From positions 372,001 to 436,000 of the forward strand of contig JAHBZM010000001.1 of assembly GCA_019635435.1 (NCBI GenBank): DNA of 64,000 bases. Direction: 5' to 3'. The position numbers and the translations under genes were made by a program. The notes under the pieces are model-generated. The model was not told where the DNA came from, ran no database searches, and worked only from the letters and a program-made list of their open reading frames with translations. Positions 15,679 through 24,077 of this stretch are shown piece by piece. Source of the stretch: Ramlibacter sp. (GTDB lineage: Bacteria > Pseudomonadota > Gammaproteobacteria > Burkholderiales > Burkholderiaceae_C). How positions within the stretch are numbered: position 1 is the first letter of the stretch; each line of letters opens with the position of its first letter.

Positions 15679-17880
15679 TCAAGTCCGCTTGACGCGCCAG
15701 CGCTTGAGCAGCAGCGCATTGCCCATCACGCTGACGCTGCTCAGGGCCATGGCGGCGCCAGCCACCACCGGGCTCAGGTAGCCCAGGGCCGCGAGGGGAA
15801 TGCCGGCCACGTTGTAGGCAAAGGCCCAGAACAGGTTCTGGCGGATCTTCAGCACAGTGCGGTGCGAGATGTCCAGCGCGCTGGCCACCAGGCCCACGTC
15901 ACCGCGCATCAGCGTGATGCCCGCCGCGTGCATGGCCACATCCGTGCCGGTGGCCATGGCCAGGCCCACATCGGCCGAGGCCAGCGCCGGCGCGTCATTC
16001 ACGCCATCGCCCACCATGGCCACGGTGTGGCCTCCTTCGCGCAGCGCCGCTACCTTGGCGGCCTTGTCACCGGGCAGCACATCGGCCATCACCTCGTCTC
16101 CGGCCAGGCCCAGCCGGGCCCCCATGGCCAGCGCCGCGCCCCGGTTGTCGCCCGAGATCATGACGATGCGGATGCCGCGCGCGCGCAGCGCCGCCAGCGC
16201 CTCGCGGGCCCCGGGCTTCGGCTCGTCGGCAAAGCCCATCAGCGCGCGCAATGTGAGCCCGCCGGTGGTGCGCTCCACCAGTGCCGACAGCGTCGCGCCT
16301 TCAGCCTGCAGGCGGTCGGCCTGGTCTCGCAGCCCCCCCAGGCCCACCTGCAGCTCGTCCATCCAGCGCAGGCTGCCCACCAGGTAGCTGGCCACACGCA
16401 CCTCGCCTTCGGTGCCACGGCCCGGCACGGCGCGCACCGCGTCGGGTTCGGGCACCGCCAGGCCCCGGTCGCGGGCCGCGGCCACCACGGCGCGGGCCAG
16501 CGGGTGTTCGCTGCCGCTTTGCAGGCTGGCGGCGGCGGTGAGTTGCGTGGTTTCATCGGTGCCGGGCGCCGCGATGAAGGCGACCAGCCGGGGTTGCCCG
16601 ATGGTCAGCGTGCCGGTCTTGTCAAAGGCCACGGTATCCACCTTGTGGGCCAGCTCCAGCGCCTGCGCGTCCTTGATTAGGATGCCGTGCGTGGCCGCCA
16701 CACCAGTGCCCGCCATGATCGCGGCCGGCGTGGCCAGCCCCAGCGCGCAGGGGCAGGCAATCACCAGCACCGCCACCGCGTGGATCAGCGCGACCTCCAG
16801 GCTGGTGCCAGTCAGCAGCCAGCCCCCCAGCGTGAGCAGCGCCAGCACCAGCACCACGGGCACGAAGATGGCCGACACCTGGTCCACCAGCCGCTGGATG
16901 GGCGCCTTGGCCGCCTGCGCGTCCTCGACCAGCCGGATGATCTGCGCCAGCACGGTCTCATGGCCCACGGCCGTCACCCGCATCACGATGCGGCCCTCGC
17001 CATTGATGCTGCCGCCGGTCAACTGGCCCTGCGCGGTCTTCGCCACGGGCAAAGGCTCGCCGGTCAGCATGGACTCGTCGACCTGCGTCTCACCCTGCAG
17101 CACCACCCCGTCCACCGGCACCCGCTCGCCGGGGCGCACCACCAGCTTGTCATCCACCAGCACCTCGGCCAGCGGCACATCGGCTTCGCCGCCCGCGCGC
17201 ATCTGCACGTGGGCCATCTCGGGCCGCAGCGAATGCAGCGCGCGGATGGCCGCCGTGGTTTGCTGCCTGGCCCGGGCTTCCAGCCATTTGCCCAGCAGCA
17301 CCAGCGTAACGACCACCGCGGAGGCTTCAAAGTACAGGTGCGGCACCGCGCCAGCGGCCGCGGTCAGCCACAGCCACATCGACAGGCCCCAGCCCGCGCT
17401 GGTGCCAACGGCCACCAGCAGGTCCATGTTCCCGGTCAGGGCCTTCAGCGCATGCCAGCCCGCCCGGTAAAAGCGCGCGCCCAGCACAAACTGCACCGGC
17501 GTGGCGAGCGCAAACTGCACCCATGCCGGCAGCATCCAGTGCTGGCCCAGCAGATCGCCCAGCATGGGCAACACCAGCGGAGCCGACAGCAGCAGGCCCA
17601 CGGCCACCGGCCCAAAGCCGGCCCAGGGCGACAGTTCCTGCACCATGGCGGCCTCGGGGTTGCGCGGCTCGTAGCCTGCGTCGCGCACGGCACGGCGCAG
17701 CAGGGCCTCGGCCTGCGCCGACGCCGCATAGGTGATGCGCGCCGACTCGGTGGCCAGGTTGACCGTGGCGTCCTGCACACCGGGGACTTTCTTCAGTGCG
17801 CGCTCGACGCGGCCCACGCAGGACGCGCAGGTCATGCCGCCAACGCCAAGATCGAGGGTGGAGGTGGTTGAAGTGTTCAT
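15679..17880 (-). CDS. copA: Cu(I)-exporting P-type ATPase CopA
   Basis: A 733-residue P1B-type ATPase. One N-terminal heavy-metal domain (GMTCASC) is followed by membrane helices, the transport motif CPC (IACPCALGLATP), the phosphorylation site DKTGTLT and the hinge GDGVNDAPALA. It pumps Cu(I) out of the cytoplasm. The start at 17880 sits only about 8 bp downstream of the -10 of a CueR-type promoter, so the transcript would begin at or next to the ATG, with no visible ribosome-binding site. Upstream in-frame ATGs (17904, 17892) would precede or overlap the promoter. It is divergent from copZ-cueR. Confidence 0.95.
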   Translation of the reverse strand: MNTSTTSTLDLGVGGMTCASCVGRVERALKKVPGVQDATVNLATESARITYAASAQAEALLRRAVRDAGYEPRNPEAAMVQELSPWAGFGPVAVGLLLSAPLVLPMLGDLLGQHWMLPAWVQFALATPVQFVLGARFYRAGWHALKALTGNMDLLVAVGTSAGWGLSMWLWLTAAAGAVPHLYFEASAVVVTLVLLGKWLEARARQQTTAAIRALHSLRPEMAHVQMRAGGEADVPLAEVLVDDKLVVRPGERVPVDGVVLQGETQVDESMLTGEPLPVAKTAQGQLTGGSINGEGRIVMRVTAVGHETVLAQIIRLVEDAQAAKAPIQRLVDQVSAIFVPVVLVLALLTLGGWLLTGTSLEVALIHAVAVLVIACPCALGLATPAAIMAGTGVAATHGILIKDAQALELAHKVDTVAFDKTGTLTIGQPRLVAFIAAPGTDETTQLTAAASLQSGSEHPLARAVVAAARDRGLAVPEPDAVRAVPGRGTEGEVRVASYLVGSLRWMDELQVGLGGLRDQADRLQAEGATLSALVERTTGGLTLRALMGFADEPKPGAREALAALRARGIRIVMISGDNRGAALAMGARLGLAGDEVMADVLPGDKAAKVAALREGGHTVAMVGDGVNDAPALASADVGLAMATGTDVAMHAAGITLMRGDVGLVASALDISHRTVLKIRQNLFWAFAYNVAGIPLAALGYLSPVVAGAAMALSSVSVMGNALLLKRWRVKRT

Positions 17881-17887
17881 GAGTTTG

Positions 17888-17918
17888 ATCATCAACCTTG
17901 CCATGATGGCAAGGTCAA
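17888..17918 (-). promoter_or_regulatory. CueR-type promoter/operator of copA
   Basis: On the minus strand, -35 TTGACC (17918-17913) and -10 GATGAT (17893-17888) are separated by a 19-bp spacer, the over-long spacing typical of MerR-family promoters. The spacer holds an inverted repeat with arms ACCTTGCCAT and ATGGCAAGGT (17895-17915). Nearly the same sequence drives copZ at 17970-18000. Confidence 0.88.
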
Positions 17919-17969
17919 GCCTTGACCTGGATCAACCGTATGCAAAGTAGGGCCTTGAAGGACCGGCGC

Positions 17970-18000
17970 TTGACCTTACCATCATGGCAAGGTTGATCAT
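17970..18000 (+). promoter_or_regulatory. CueR-type promoter/operator of copZ-cueR
   Basis: -35 TTGACC (17970-17975), 19-bp spacer, -10 GATCAT (17995-18000). The spacer contains ACCTTACCAT and ATGGCAAGGT arms (17973-17993), one base off perfect symmetry. CueR should untwist this spacer when it binds Cu(I). Confidence 0.88.
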
Positions 18001-18032
18001 GAAGCCTTTCCATCCACCCCAAGGAACTCACC

Positions 18033-18230
18033 ATGAACCAGACTTTCAATGTGCAGGGCATGACCTGCGGCCACTGCGAACGCGCGGTCACGCAGGCCGT
18101 CAAATCCGTGGATCCGGCCGCCGAAGTGAAGGTCGATCGCGCCGGGGGCAAGGTCGATGTGCAGTCCGACCAGCCGCGCGACGCCATTGCCAGGGCGATT
18201 GCCGATGAAGGCTACGCCGTCACCGCATGA
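18033..18230 (+). CDS. copZ: copper chaperone CopZ (heavy-metal-associated domain)
   Basis: A 65-residue single HMA domain. The metal site GMTCGHC is at residues 9-15. CopZ carries Cu(I) to CopA and can hand it to regulators. The start at 18033 is preceded by AAGGAACTCACC, a clear ribosome-binding site, in contrast to copA. Its stop overlaps the start of cueR (ATGA). Confidence 0.94.
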   Translation: MNQTFNVQGMTCGHCERAVTQAVKSVDPAAEVKVDRAGGKVDVQSDQPRDAIARAIADEGYAVTA

Positions 18231-18643
18231 GCACCGCCACTGCCCTGCCTGTCAACATTGGCGAAGCGGCCCGCCTCTCCGGCGTGTCGGCCAAGATGGT
18301 GCGGCACTACGAATCGCTGGGGCTTCTGCCCCGCGTGGGCCGCACCGACAGTGGCTACCGCCAGTACAGCGAAGCCGAGGTCCACACCCTGCGCTTCATC
18401 AAGCGCTCGCGCGATCTCGGCTTTTCCATGGACGAGATCGCCGAGCTGGTGAGCCTGTGGCAAAACCGCCGCCGCAGCAGCAGCGGCGTCAAGCGCATTG
18501 CGCAGAAGCACGCTGACGAGCTTGCGCAGCGCATCGAGGCCCTGCAGGCCATGCGGCGCACCCTGGATCACCTCATCCACTGCTGCCACGGCGACGACCG
18601 CCCGGATTGCCCCATCCTGGAAGATCTGGCTGGCGAGGCCTGA
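18227..18643 (+). CDS. cueR: Cu(I)-responsive MerR-family regulator CueR
   Basis: A 138-residue MerR-family protein. The winged helix begins VNIGEAARLSGVSAKMVRHY; a long dimerisation helix follows. The C-terminal metal loop has cysteines in HCCHGDDRPDCPIL (the CueR pair spaced as in the Cu/Ag sensors). It activates copA and copZ from the two 19-bp-spaced promoters just upstream. It is translationally coupled to copZ, so it is autoregulated. It lacks the Zn-sensor features of ZntR. Confidence 0.93.
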   Translation: MSTATALPVNIGEAARLSGVSAKMVRHYESLGLLPRVGRTDSGYRQYSEAEVHTLRFIKRSRDLGFSMDEIAELVSLWQNRRRSSSGVKRIAQKHADELAQRIEALQAMRRTLDHLIHCCHGDDRPDCPILEDLAGEA

Positions 18644-18692
18644 TCCGGGTCAGGAGGCCGGCCACACGGGCAGGGGTCACCCGGTCGGCGAC

Positions 18693-19739
18693 TCATTGTT
18701 TGGCGTAGCAGAACGTTTCCGGCACGATGGCCAGATGCGCCTCAACATCGCTCGCAGCGGGGAACACGGAGGGGTTTTCATCCCCCAACAGGCACAGCAG
18801 GTTGCCCTTGCGGGCCCAGATAAAGGGACTGGACACGCCATTGATTCCCACGAACGTGCCCCAGTTGGCCACGGTGTTGGCCGTCGCGCCCGTGCGGGCC
18901 ACCGTGAACGTGCCCAGGGTGGTCAGGCCGGACAGCGTCCCGGTGCCGCTGCAGGTCAGGTTGTTGTAGAACACCACGGACTGCTGGTGGGTCACGCTCG
19001 AGCTCGTTGCGCTGACGGCGCGAGTCAGCACGCGGCCCGACCGCCCGTCACCCGAAGGCGCGCAAAAGCCCTGCAGCCAGTCGCCGATCAGTCCGGCTGC
19101 CCCCTGCGGAATCTGCGAGCCCGCCGGGGCGCACGCCACGGTCACGCCCGACACGGTGCCATTGGCGGTGCCCACTCCGGCCGACACCGTACACACCTGG
19201 CCCGCCGGTTGCGTCTTCACCGACACGGCATAGGTGCTGCCCACAGGCACCGCACTGGCGAAGGTAAAGCCGCCGTTGCTGGTGACGGCCAGGTCATTGC
19301 CCGCATTGTTCTGCAACACGAGCGTGGTGCCGGCCTGCAGGCCCGACACGGTCCCGCCCAGCGTCACCACATTGCCCGCCAGGGCCTGGCAATTCACGGC
19401 CACATCCGTCACATGGGCCACCACATTGCCCGTGCCCCGCAGCACGGCGCACACCTGGCCCGCAGGCTGGGTTTTGACCGTCACCGCGTAGGCCGCGTCC
19501 CGTGCGCTCGGCGTTGCGAATGTGAACGCACCGTTGCCGCTCACCGTGAGCGCATCGGCGCCATTGTTGACCAGCACCACCGAGCCCCCCGCGGCCAGCC
19601 CGGCCACACTGCCACCCACGTTGAACGGCCCGCCGCCGCCCCCTGCCGCGTCGCCGCCACCGCCACAACCCACCCCGCCGAGCGCGAGCAGCACAGCCAA
19701 TGCCCCCGGGACCCGCAAGCCATATTTTCTCGTGACCAT
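18693..19739 (-). CDS. repeat-containing lipoprotein
   Basis: A 348-residue predicted lipoprotein. The signal sequence ends in a lipobox-like LGGVGC followed by a glycine-rich linker. Two tandem repeats of about 85-90 residues follow (around residues 38-210), each with the pattern GL.AG..LVL.NN, then NG.FTFA, AYAV.VKTQPAGQVC, and a closing cysteine. Each repeat looks like a small beta sandwich with one disulphide. The C-terminal third (DWLQGFCAPSGDG onward) is a different beta-rich domain with cysteines. Such proteins are common in Burkholderiales, but the function is unknown. The start at 19739 is divergent from the LuxR-type regulator. Confidence 0.8.
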   Translation of the reverse strand: MVTRKYGLRVPGALAVLLALGGVGCGGGGDAAGGGGGPFNVGGSVAGLAAGGSVVLVNNGADALTVSGNGAFTFATPSARDAAYAVTVKTQPAGQVCAVLRGTGNVVAHVTDVAVNCQALAGNVVTLGGTVSGLQAGTTLVLQNNAGNDLAVTSNGGFTFASAVPVGSTYAVSVKTQPAGQVCTVSAGVGTANGTVSGVTVACAPAGSQIPQGAAGLIGDWLQGFCAPSGDGRSGRVLTRAVSATSSSVTHQQSVVFYNNLTCSGTGTLSGLTTLGTFTVARTGATANTVANWGTFVGINGVSSPFIWARKGNLLCLLGDENPSVFPAASDVEAHLAIVPETFCYAKQ

Positions 19740-19906
19740 AATTACCTTACGCTAATGAACAAAAGTTACGCCGGCGCGGCGCCTGCCTTGGCGCCCTCGG
19801 CACCGCTGCCTGCACGGCCTCGCCAGGCCCCACAGCAAGTCGATGAATTCTGGTGAGCCCGCCGCGGCACGGGAACCCGACCGAGGCAGGGAGCCCCCTG
19901 TATCAA

Positions 19907-20614
19907 ATGACGCCAAACGCAACCAACCTTCCGCTGCCCCCATCCGCGCTGGGCCCGGTGGCCGCCTACATCCTGGTTCTGGAAGACCATCCGCTGGTCG
20001 TGCAGGGGCTGCTGCACTACCTGCGCAGCCTGCGCCCCGAGCTGCCGGTGCACGTGGCCACCAGCTGGCTGGCCGGGCGGCGCGTCATTCAATCCCACGG
20101 CAGCCCGGCCCTGGTGCTGGCCGATGTGTGGCTGACTGACGGCAACAGCCTGGACGCCCTGCGCGACTGCCAGACGCTGTGCCCCCAAACGCCATGGCTG
20201 GCCTACAGCGGCGACGACGACCCCGCCCTGCAGCAGCAGGTGCGTGAGGCCGGCGCGCAGGGCTTTGTCCACAAACAGGCCCCGATCGAGGATTTCGCGC
20301 TGGCGCTGCAGGCCCTGCTGGGCGGCGCGCAATGGCACGCCGCCGCCCAACCGTCATTGACACAGCCGCCCCAACACCCGCGGGAATGGCCCATCGCGCC
20401 CCAGGAGCTGGGCCTCACGCCGCGGCAGGGGGAAATCCTGGCGCTGGTGCTGCGCGGCTTGCCCAACAAGCGGATTGCGCACACGCTGGCCGTGTCGGAA
20501 AGCACCGTCAAGGAGCACATCACCGGCATCCTGAGTCGCCTGGGTGTGCGCACCCGCATCGAAGCCATTGCCCGGCTGCGAGGCCGGCGCCTTTCGTCCA
20601 CCCCGGCCGCGTAA
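19907..20614 (+). CDS. LuxR/NarL-family response regulator
   Basis: A 235-residue protein. The receiver domain starts around residue 22 (YILVLEDHPLVVQGLL, acidic Glu-Asp pair), with the phosphoacceptor Asp in LVLADVWLTDG. A linker is followed by a LuxR-type HTH (LTPRQGEILALVLRGLPNKRIAHTLAVSESTVKEHI). The start at 19907 is chosen over the GTG at 19853, which adds 18 unmatched residues. No histidine kinase is adjacent, so it is an orphan regulator here. Confidence 0.9.
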   Translation: MTPNATNLPLPPSALGPVAAYILVLEDHPLVVQGLLHYLRSLRPELPVHVATSWLAGRRVIQSHGSPALVLADVWLTDGNSLDALRDCQTLCPQTPWLAYSGDDDPALQQQVREAGAQGFVHKQAPIEDFALALQALLGGAQWHAAAQPSLTQPPQHPREWPIAPQELGLTPRQGEILALVLRGLPNKRIAHTLAVSESTVKEHITGILSRLGVRTRIEAIARLRGRRLSSTPAA

Positions 20615-20735
20615 CGGCGCCAGACCGCTCGGTGCCGGGCCTCTCCGGAGTCGCTATCAGCTCCTGAGCCGGGGGCGCCCCGCAACAGGGCAGGTGAGGT
20701 CCGGCAACGCTGGCCAGCGCACCGCGAGCGTGCAT

Positions 20736-20770
20736 TTTGTACGCAATCGTCACCCCAGATTGCGTACAAA
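20736..20770. promoter_or_regulatory. 35-bp palindromic operator upstream of the ABC transporter operon
   Basis: Perfect 13-bp arms, TTTGTACGCAATC and GATTGCGTACAAA, are separated by 9 bp. Each arm also contains TTGTACGCAA, itself like the TTGTNNACAA half-sites of FCD-type GntR regulators. The operon it precedes ends with such a GntR gene (24967-25674). It starts 30 bp upstream of the ATP-binding protein. Confidence 0.75.
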
Positions 20771-20799
20771 GCTGGCACAGCTGATGCTTGGCATGGTGG

Positions 20800-21828
20800 A
20801 TGGACGATGCCGCCACCCCCACGCCCGCCGCCGTTGAACTGGTCGCGCTGACCAAGCGCTACGCGCAGGGCGCGCCGGCGGTCAACGCGATCGACCTGCG
20901 CATCGAAAGCGGCAGCTACTGCTGCCTCCTGGGCCCCTCGGGCTGCGGCAAGAGCACCACGCTGCGGATGATCGCCGGGCATGAATCGGTCACCAGTGGC
21001 GACGTGCTGCTGGAAAACCGCAACATCACCCATCTGCCGGCCGCCGCGCGCGGCACAGCCATGATGTTCCAGAGCTTTGCGCTGTTCCCGCACCTGTCGG
21101 CGCTGGACAACGTGGCGTTCAGCCTCAAGATGAAGGGCATGGGCAAGACCGAGCGGCAGATGAAAGCCGCCGGGCTGCTTGAGCGCGTGGCCATGGGCCA
21201 TCTCGCACAGCGCAAACCCGGCGAACTGTCGGGCGGACAGCAGCAGCGCGTGGCGCTGGCGCGCGCCCTGATCACCCAGCCGCGCGTGCTGCTGCTGGAC
21301 GAGCCACTGTCGGCGCTGGACCCGTTTCTGCGCGTCCAGATGCGCGCCGAGTTGCGTCGCTGGCAGAAGGAGCTGGGCCTGACCTTCATCCATGTCACGC
21401 ATTCGCAGGAAGAGGCCATGGCCCTGGCCGACACCATGGTGGTCATGAACCATGGCCTGATCGAACAGGTCGGCCCGCCGCACAGCGTCTACAACACCCC
21501 CGCCACCGAATTCGTGGCGCGCTTCATGGGCGGACACAACGTGATCGACACCGGGGCCGGCAAGATCGCCGTTCGCAACGACCACATGCTGATCGCGCCG
21601 GCCGATCCCACGGCGCCCGCCGAGGGCGTGGCCGGGGGCATGGGCGCCACCATCACCGACGTGGAGTACCAGGGCACGTACGTGCTGCTGGGGCTTGACG
21701 CGAGGAGCGCCACCGGCCCCACCGGCGTGTCGGTGATGCTGCCCGAAGCCCGTTTCGCCGAGCGCCCCTACGCACTGGGCGAGAACGTCCACCTGTCCTG
21801 GCACGCGGCGCACGCGTTGCGCGCCTGA
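20800..21828 (+). CDS. PotA-like ABC transporter ATP-binding protein
   Basis: A 342-residue ABC ATPase. Walker A reads GPSGCGKST; the signature LSGGQQQRVALARAL and Walker B LLLDEPLSALD follow, with a C-terminal TOBE-like domain. It is the energising subunit of a polyamine/opine/phosphonate-type (MOI family) importer with the downstream binding protein and two permeases. The start is the ATG at 20800; an in-frame TTG at 20788 is possible. The 35-bp palindrome sits just upstream. Confidence 0.93.
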   Translation: MDDAATPTPAAVELVALTKRYAQGAPAVNAIDLRIESGSYCCLLGPSGCGKSTTLRMIAGHESVTSGDVLLENRNITHLPAAARGTAMMFQSFALFPHLSALDNVAFSLKMKGMGKTERQMKAAGLLERVAMGHLAQRKPGELSGGQQQRVALARALITQPRVLLLDEPLSALDPFLRVQMRAELRRWQKELGLTFIHVTHSQEEAMALADTMVVMNHGLIEQVGPPHSVYNTPATEFVARFMGGHNVIDTGAGKIAVRNDHMLIAPADPTAPAEGVAGGMGATITDVEYQGTYVLLGLDARSATGPTGVSVMLPEARFAERPYALGENVHLSWHAAHALRA

Positions 21829-21853
21829 ATCTTTTCAACCAAGGAGAACCACC

Positions 21854-23122
21854 ATGTCCGACGACACCCCCGAAACGCAATCCGGCCTGCAGCGCCGCAC
21901 CGTCCTGACCGGCATGGCCGGCATCCTCGCCACGGGCATGGCACCCGCCATCGGCCAGGAGAAGATCACCCTGCGCTACCTGGGCACGGCCGTGAACCAG
22001 GACAAGGCCATCGCCGAGAAGTTCGAGAAGGACACCGGCATCAAGATCCAGTACGTGGCCGTGACCACCGACGACGTGACCAAGCGCGCCGTCACCGCGC
22101 CCAACAGCTTCGACCTGATCGACACCGAGTACTTCTCGCTCAAGAAGATCGTGCCCACCGCCAACCTCAAAGGCATCGACACCAAAAAGATCAAGAACGC
22201 CGACAAGATCACCACGCTGTTCACCAAGGGCGAGGTGGCCGGCAAGAAGGTTGGTGACCAGGGCACCGCGCCCAAGAAGGTCATGTACCTTGAGGGCGAG
22301 AAGAGCAAGAAGTTCTCCGCCACGCCCACCCAGTTCATGACGCTGATCCCCACCGTCTACAACGCCGACACGCTGGGCATCCGCCCCGACCTGATCAAGC
22401 GCCCGATCAACTCCTGGGCCGAGTTGCTCAACCCCGAGTTCAAGGGCAAGGCCGCCATCCTCAACATCCCGTCCATCGGCATCATGGACGCCGCCATGGT
22501 GGTGGAAGCCAAAGGCCTCTACAAATATCCCGACAAGGGCAACATGACCAAGGCCGAGATCGACCTCACGATCAAGACCCTGATCGAGGCCAAGAAGGCC
22601 GGCCAGTTCCGCGCGCTGTGGAAGGACTTCAACGAGTCGGTCAACCTCATGGCCTCGGGCGAAGTGGTGATCCAGTCCATGTGGTCGCCCGCCGTGACGG
22701 CCGTGCGCACCAAGGGCATCGCCTGCAACTTCCAGCCGCTCAAGGAAGGCTATCGCGCCTGGGCCGCCGGTTTCGGCGTGCCGGCCACGCTCAGCGGCAA
22801 GAAGCTGGACGGCGCCTACGAGTTCATCAACTGGTTCCTGGACGGCTGGGCCGGCGCCTACCTGAACCGCCAGGGCTACTACAGCGCCGTGCTGGACACC
22901 GCCAAGGCCAGGATGGAGGCCTACGAATGGGCCTACTGGATGGAAGGCAAGCCCGCCAGCCAGGACATCAAGAGCCCCAATGGAGATGTGCTCGCCAAGA
23001 CCGGCAGCGTGCGCGACGGCGGCAGCTACGAGCAGCGCATGGGCGGCATCGCCTGCTGGAACGCCATCATGGACGAGAACGAGTACATGGTGCGCAAGTG
23101 GAATGAGTTCGTGGCTGCCTGA
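21854..23122 (+). CDS. PotD-like ABC extracellular substrate-binding protein (Tat-type signal)
   Basis: A 422-residue periplasmic binding protein. The N-terminus carries a twin-arginine motif (QRRTVLTGMAG) and a hydrophobic stretch ending near IGQEK, so export by Tat is likely. The mature protein resembles spermidine/putrescine-type (cluster D) binding proteins (NSFDLIDTEYFSLKKI, VIQSMWSPAV). Preceded by AAGGAG, 26 bp after the ATPase. The nearby racemase-like gene suggests an amino-acid or hydantoin-related ligand rather than a simple polyamine, but that is inference. Confidence 0.9.
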   Translation: MSDDTPETQSGLQRRTVLTGMAGILATGMAPAIGQEKITLRYLGTAVNQDKAIAEKFEKDTGIKIQYVAVTTDDVTKRAVTAPNSFDLIDTEYFSLKKIVPTANLKGIDTKKIKNADKITTLFTKGEVAGKKVGDQGTAPKKVMYLEGEKSKKFSATPTQFMTLIPTVYNADTLGIRPDLIKRPINSWAELLNPEFKGKAAILNIPSIGIMDAAMVVEAKGLYKYPDKGNMTKAEIDLTIKTLIEAKKAGQFRALWKDFNESVNLMASGEVVIQSMWSPAVTAVRTKGIACNFQPLKEGYRAWAAGFGVPATLSGKKLDGAYEFINWFLDGWAGAYLNRQGYYSAVLDTAKARMEAYEWAYWMEGKPASQDIKSPNGDVLAKTGSVRDGGSYEQRMGGIACWNAIMDENEYMVRKWNEFVAA

Positions 23123-23135
23123 TTGAAAGACGAGC

Positions 23136-24077
23136 ATGAGCACCCATACCGTTCGCACTGAGCCTGTCGAAGTGCCTGCCAGGCTTCGACAAGCCCAGCC
23201 CGAACGGGCGGTGTCCGCCTGGTGGCAGGCCGCGCCGTTCACGGCGGTGTTCGCGGTGTTCTTCCTGGTGCCGCTGGCGCTGGTGGTGATGGTGAGCTTC
23301 TGGAACTTCAACGAGTACGAGCTGATCCCGGGCTTCACCCTGCGCAACTACTTCAACATCTTTGAAGGTTGCAGCCACCTCACCGACAACGGCGACCTGT
23401 GCGTCACCCTGTCCACCTACCTGTCCACGCTCAAGTTCTGTCTGCTGGTCTGGGGCATCACGCTGCTGCTCGGCTTTGCCGTGGCCTATTTCCTCGCGTT
23501 TCACGTGCGTTCGCCGGGCGTGCAGACCGCGCTGTTCGTGCTGTGCACCGTGCCCTTCTGGACCAGCAACGTGATCCGCATGATCTCGTGGGTGCCGCTG
23601 CTGGGCCGCAACGGGCTGATCAACCAGGGGCTGGTGGGTTCGGGCATTGCCAGCCAGCCCGTGGAGTGGCTGCTGTTTTCTGATTTCTCGGTGGTGCTGG
23701 CCTTTGTGCACCTGTACACCATGTTCATGATCGTGCCCATCTTCAACAGCATGATGCGCATCGACCGCAGCCTGCTGGAAGCCGCAAGCGACAGCGGCGC
23801 CTCGGGCTGGCAGACCCTGTGGAACGTCATCATCCCGCTGAGCAAGACCGGCATTCTCATCGGCTCGATCTTCGTCATCACCATCGTCATGGGCGACTTC
23901 GTCACCATCGGCGTCATGGGCGGCCAGCAGATTGCCTCGGTCGGCAAGATCATCCAGGTTCAGACCTCGTACCTGCAGTTCCCGCTGGCCGCGGCCAACG
24001 CCGTGCTGCTGCTCGCCGTGGTGCTCATGATCATCTGGGGCCTCACGCGCCTGGTCGACATCCGCAAGGAGCTTTGA
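23136..24077 (+). CDS. ABC transporter permease (PotB-like), N-terminus built from a repeat
   Basis: A 313-residue inner-membrane permease with about six helices and a cytoplasmic coupling loop (EAASDSGASGWQTLWNVIIPLS). It starts at ATG 23136. Residues about 5-25 (TVRTEPVEVPARLRQAQPER) are encoded by a 59-bp palindromic repeat (23149-23207), while homologous permeases begin roughly at the first helix. The insertion is in frame, so the protein should still be made. Its stop overlaps the start of the second permease by one base. Confidence 0.9.
   Translation: MSTHTVRTEPVEVPARLRQAQPERAVSAWWQAAPFTAVFAVFFLVPLALVVMVSFWNFNEYELIPGFTLRNYFNIFEGCSHLTDNGDLCVTLSTYLSTLKFCLLVWGITLLLGFAVAYFLAFHVRSPGVQTALFVLCTVPFWTSNVIRMISWVPLLGRNGLINQGLVGSGIASQPVEWLLFSDFSVVLAFVHLYTMFMIVPIFNSMMRIDRSLLEAASDSGASGWQTLWNVIIPLSKTGILIGSIFVITIVMGDFVTIGVMGGQQIASVGKIIQVQTSYLQFPLAAANAVLLLAVVLMIIWGLTRLVDIRKEL
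23149..23207. repeat. palindromic dispersed repeat inside the permease gene
   Basis: Arms CCGTTCG...CCTGTCGAAG and CTTCGACAAGC...CGAACGG pair at 20 of 24 positions around an 11-bp centre. Elements reading TTCGACAAGCTCAGCCCGAACGG-like are abundant dispersed repeats in Burkholderiales, normally between genes. Here it is part of a coding sequence. Confidence 0.75.

Noticed and set aside
18637..18662. GGCCTGA...TCAGGaGGCC hairpin after cueR as a terminator
   Set aside because: Stem is imperfect and no T-run follows; not called.
20772..20788. TGGCAC-N5-ATGCT, a sigma-54-like -24/-12 pattern before the ABC transporter gene
   Set aside because: The GG/GC spacing is right, but the predicted transcription start would fall on the ATG at 20800, no sigma-54 activator lies nearby, and the -12 part has a mismatch. 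Likely chance, overlapping the GntR-type region.
23494..23512. GTTTCACGTGCGTTC, a parS-like core in the ABC permease gene
   Set aside because: Only the left half matches; about 11 of 16 positions. It lies 18 kb from the parAB cluster and in a GC-rich gene where CACGTG is common.
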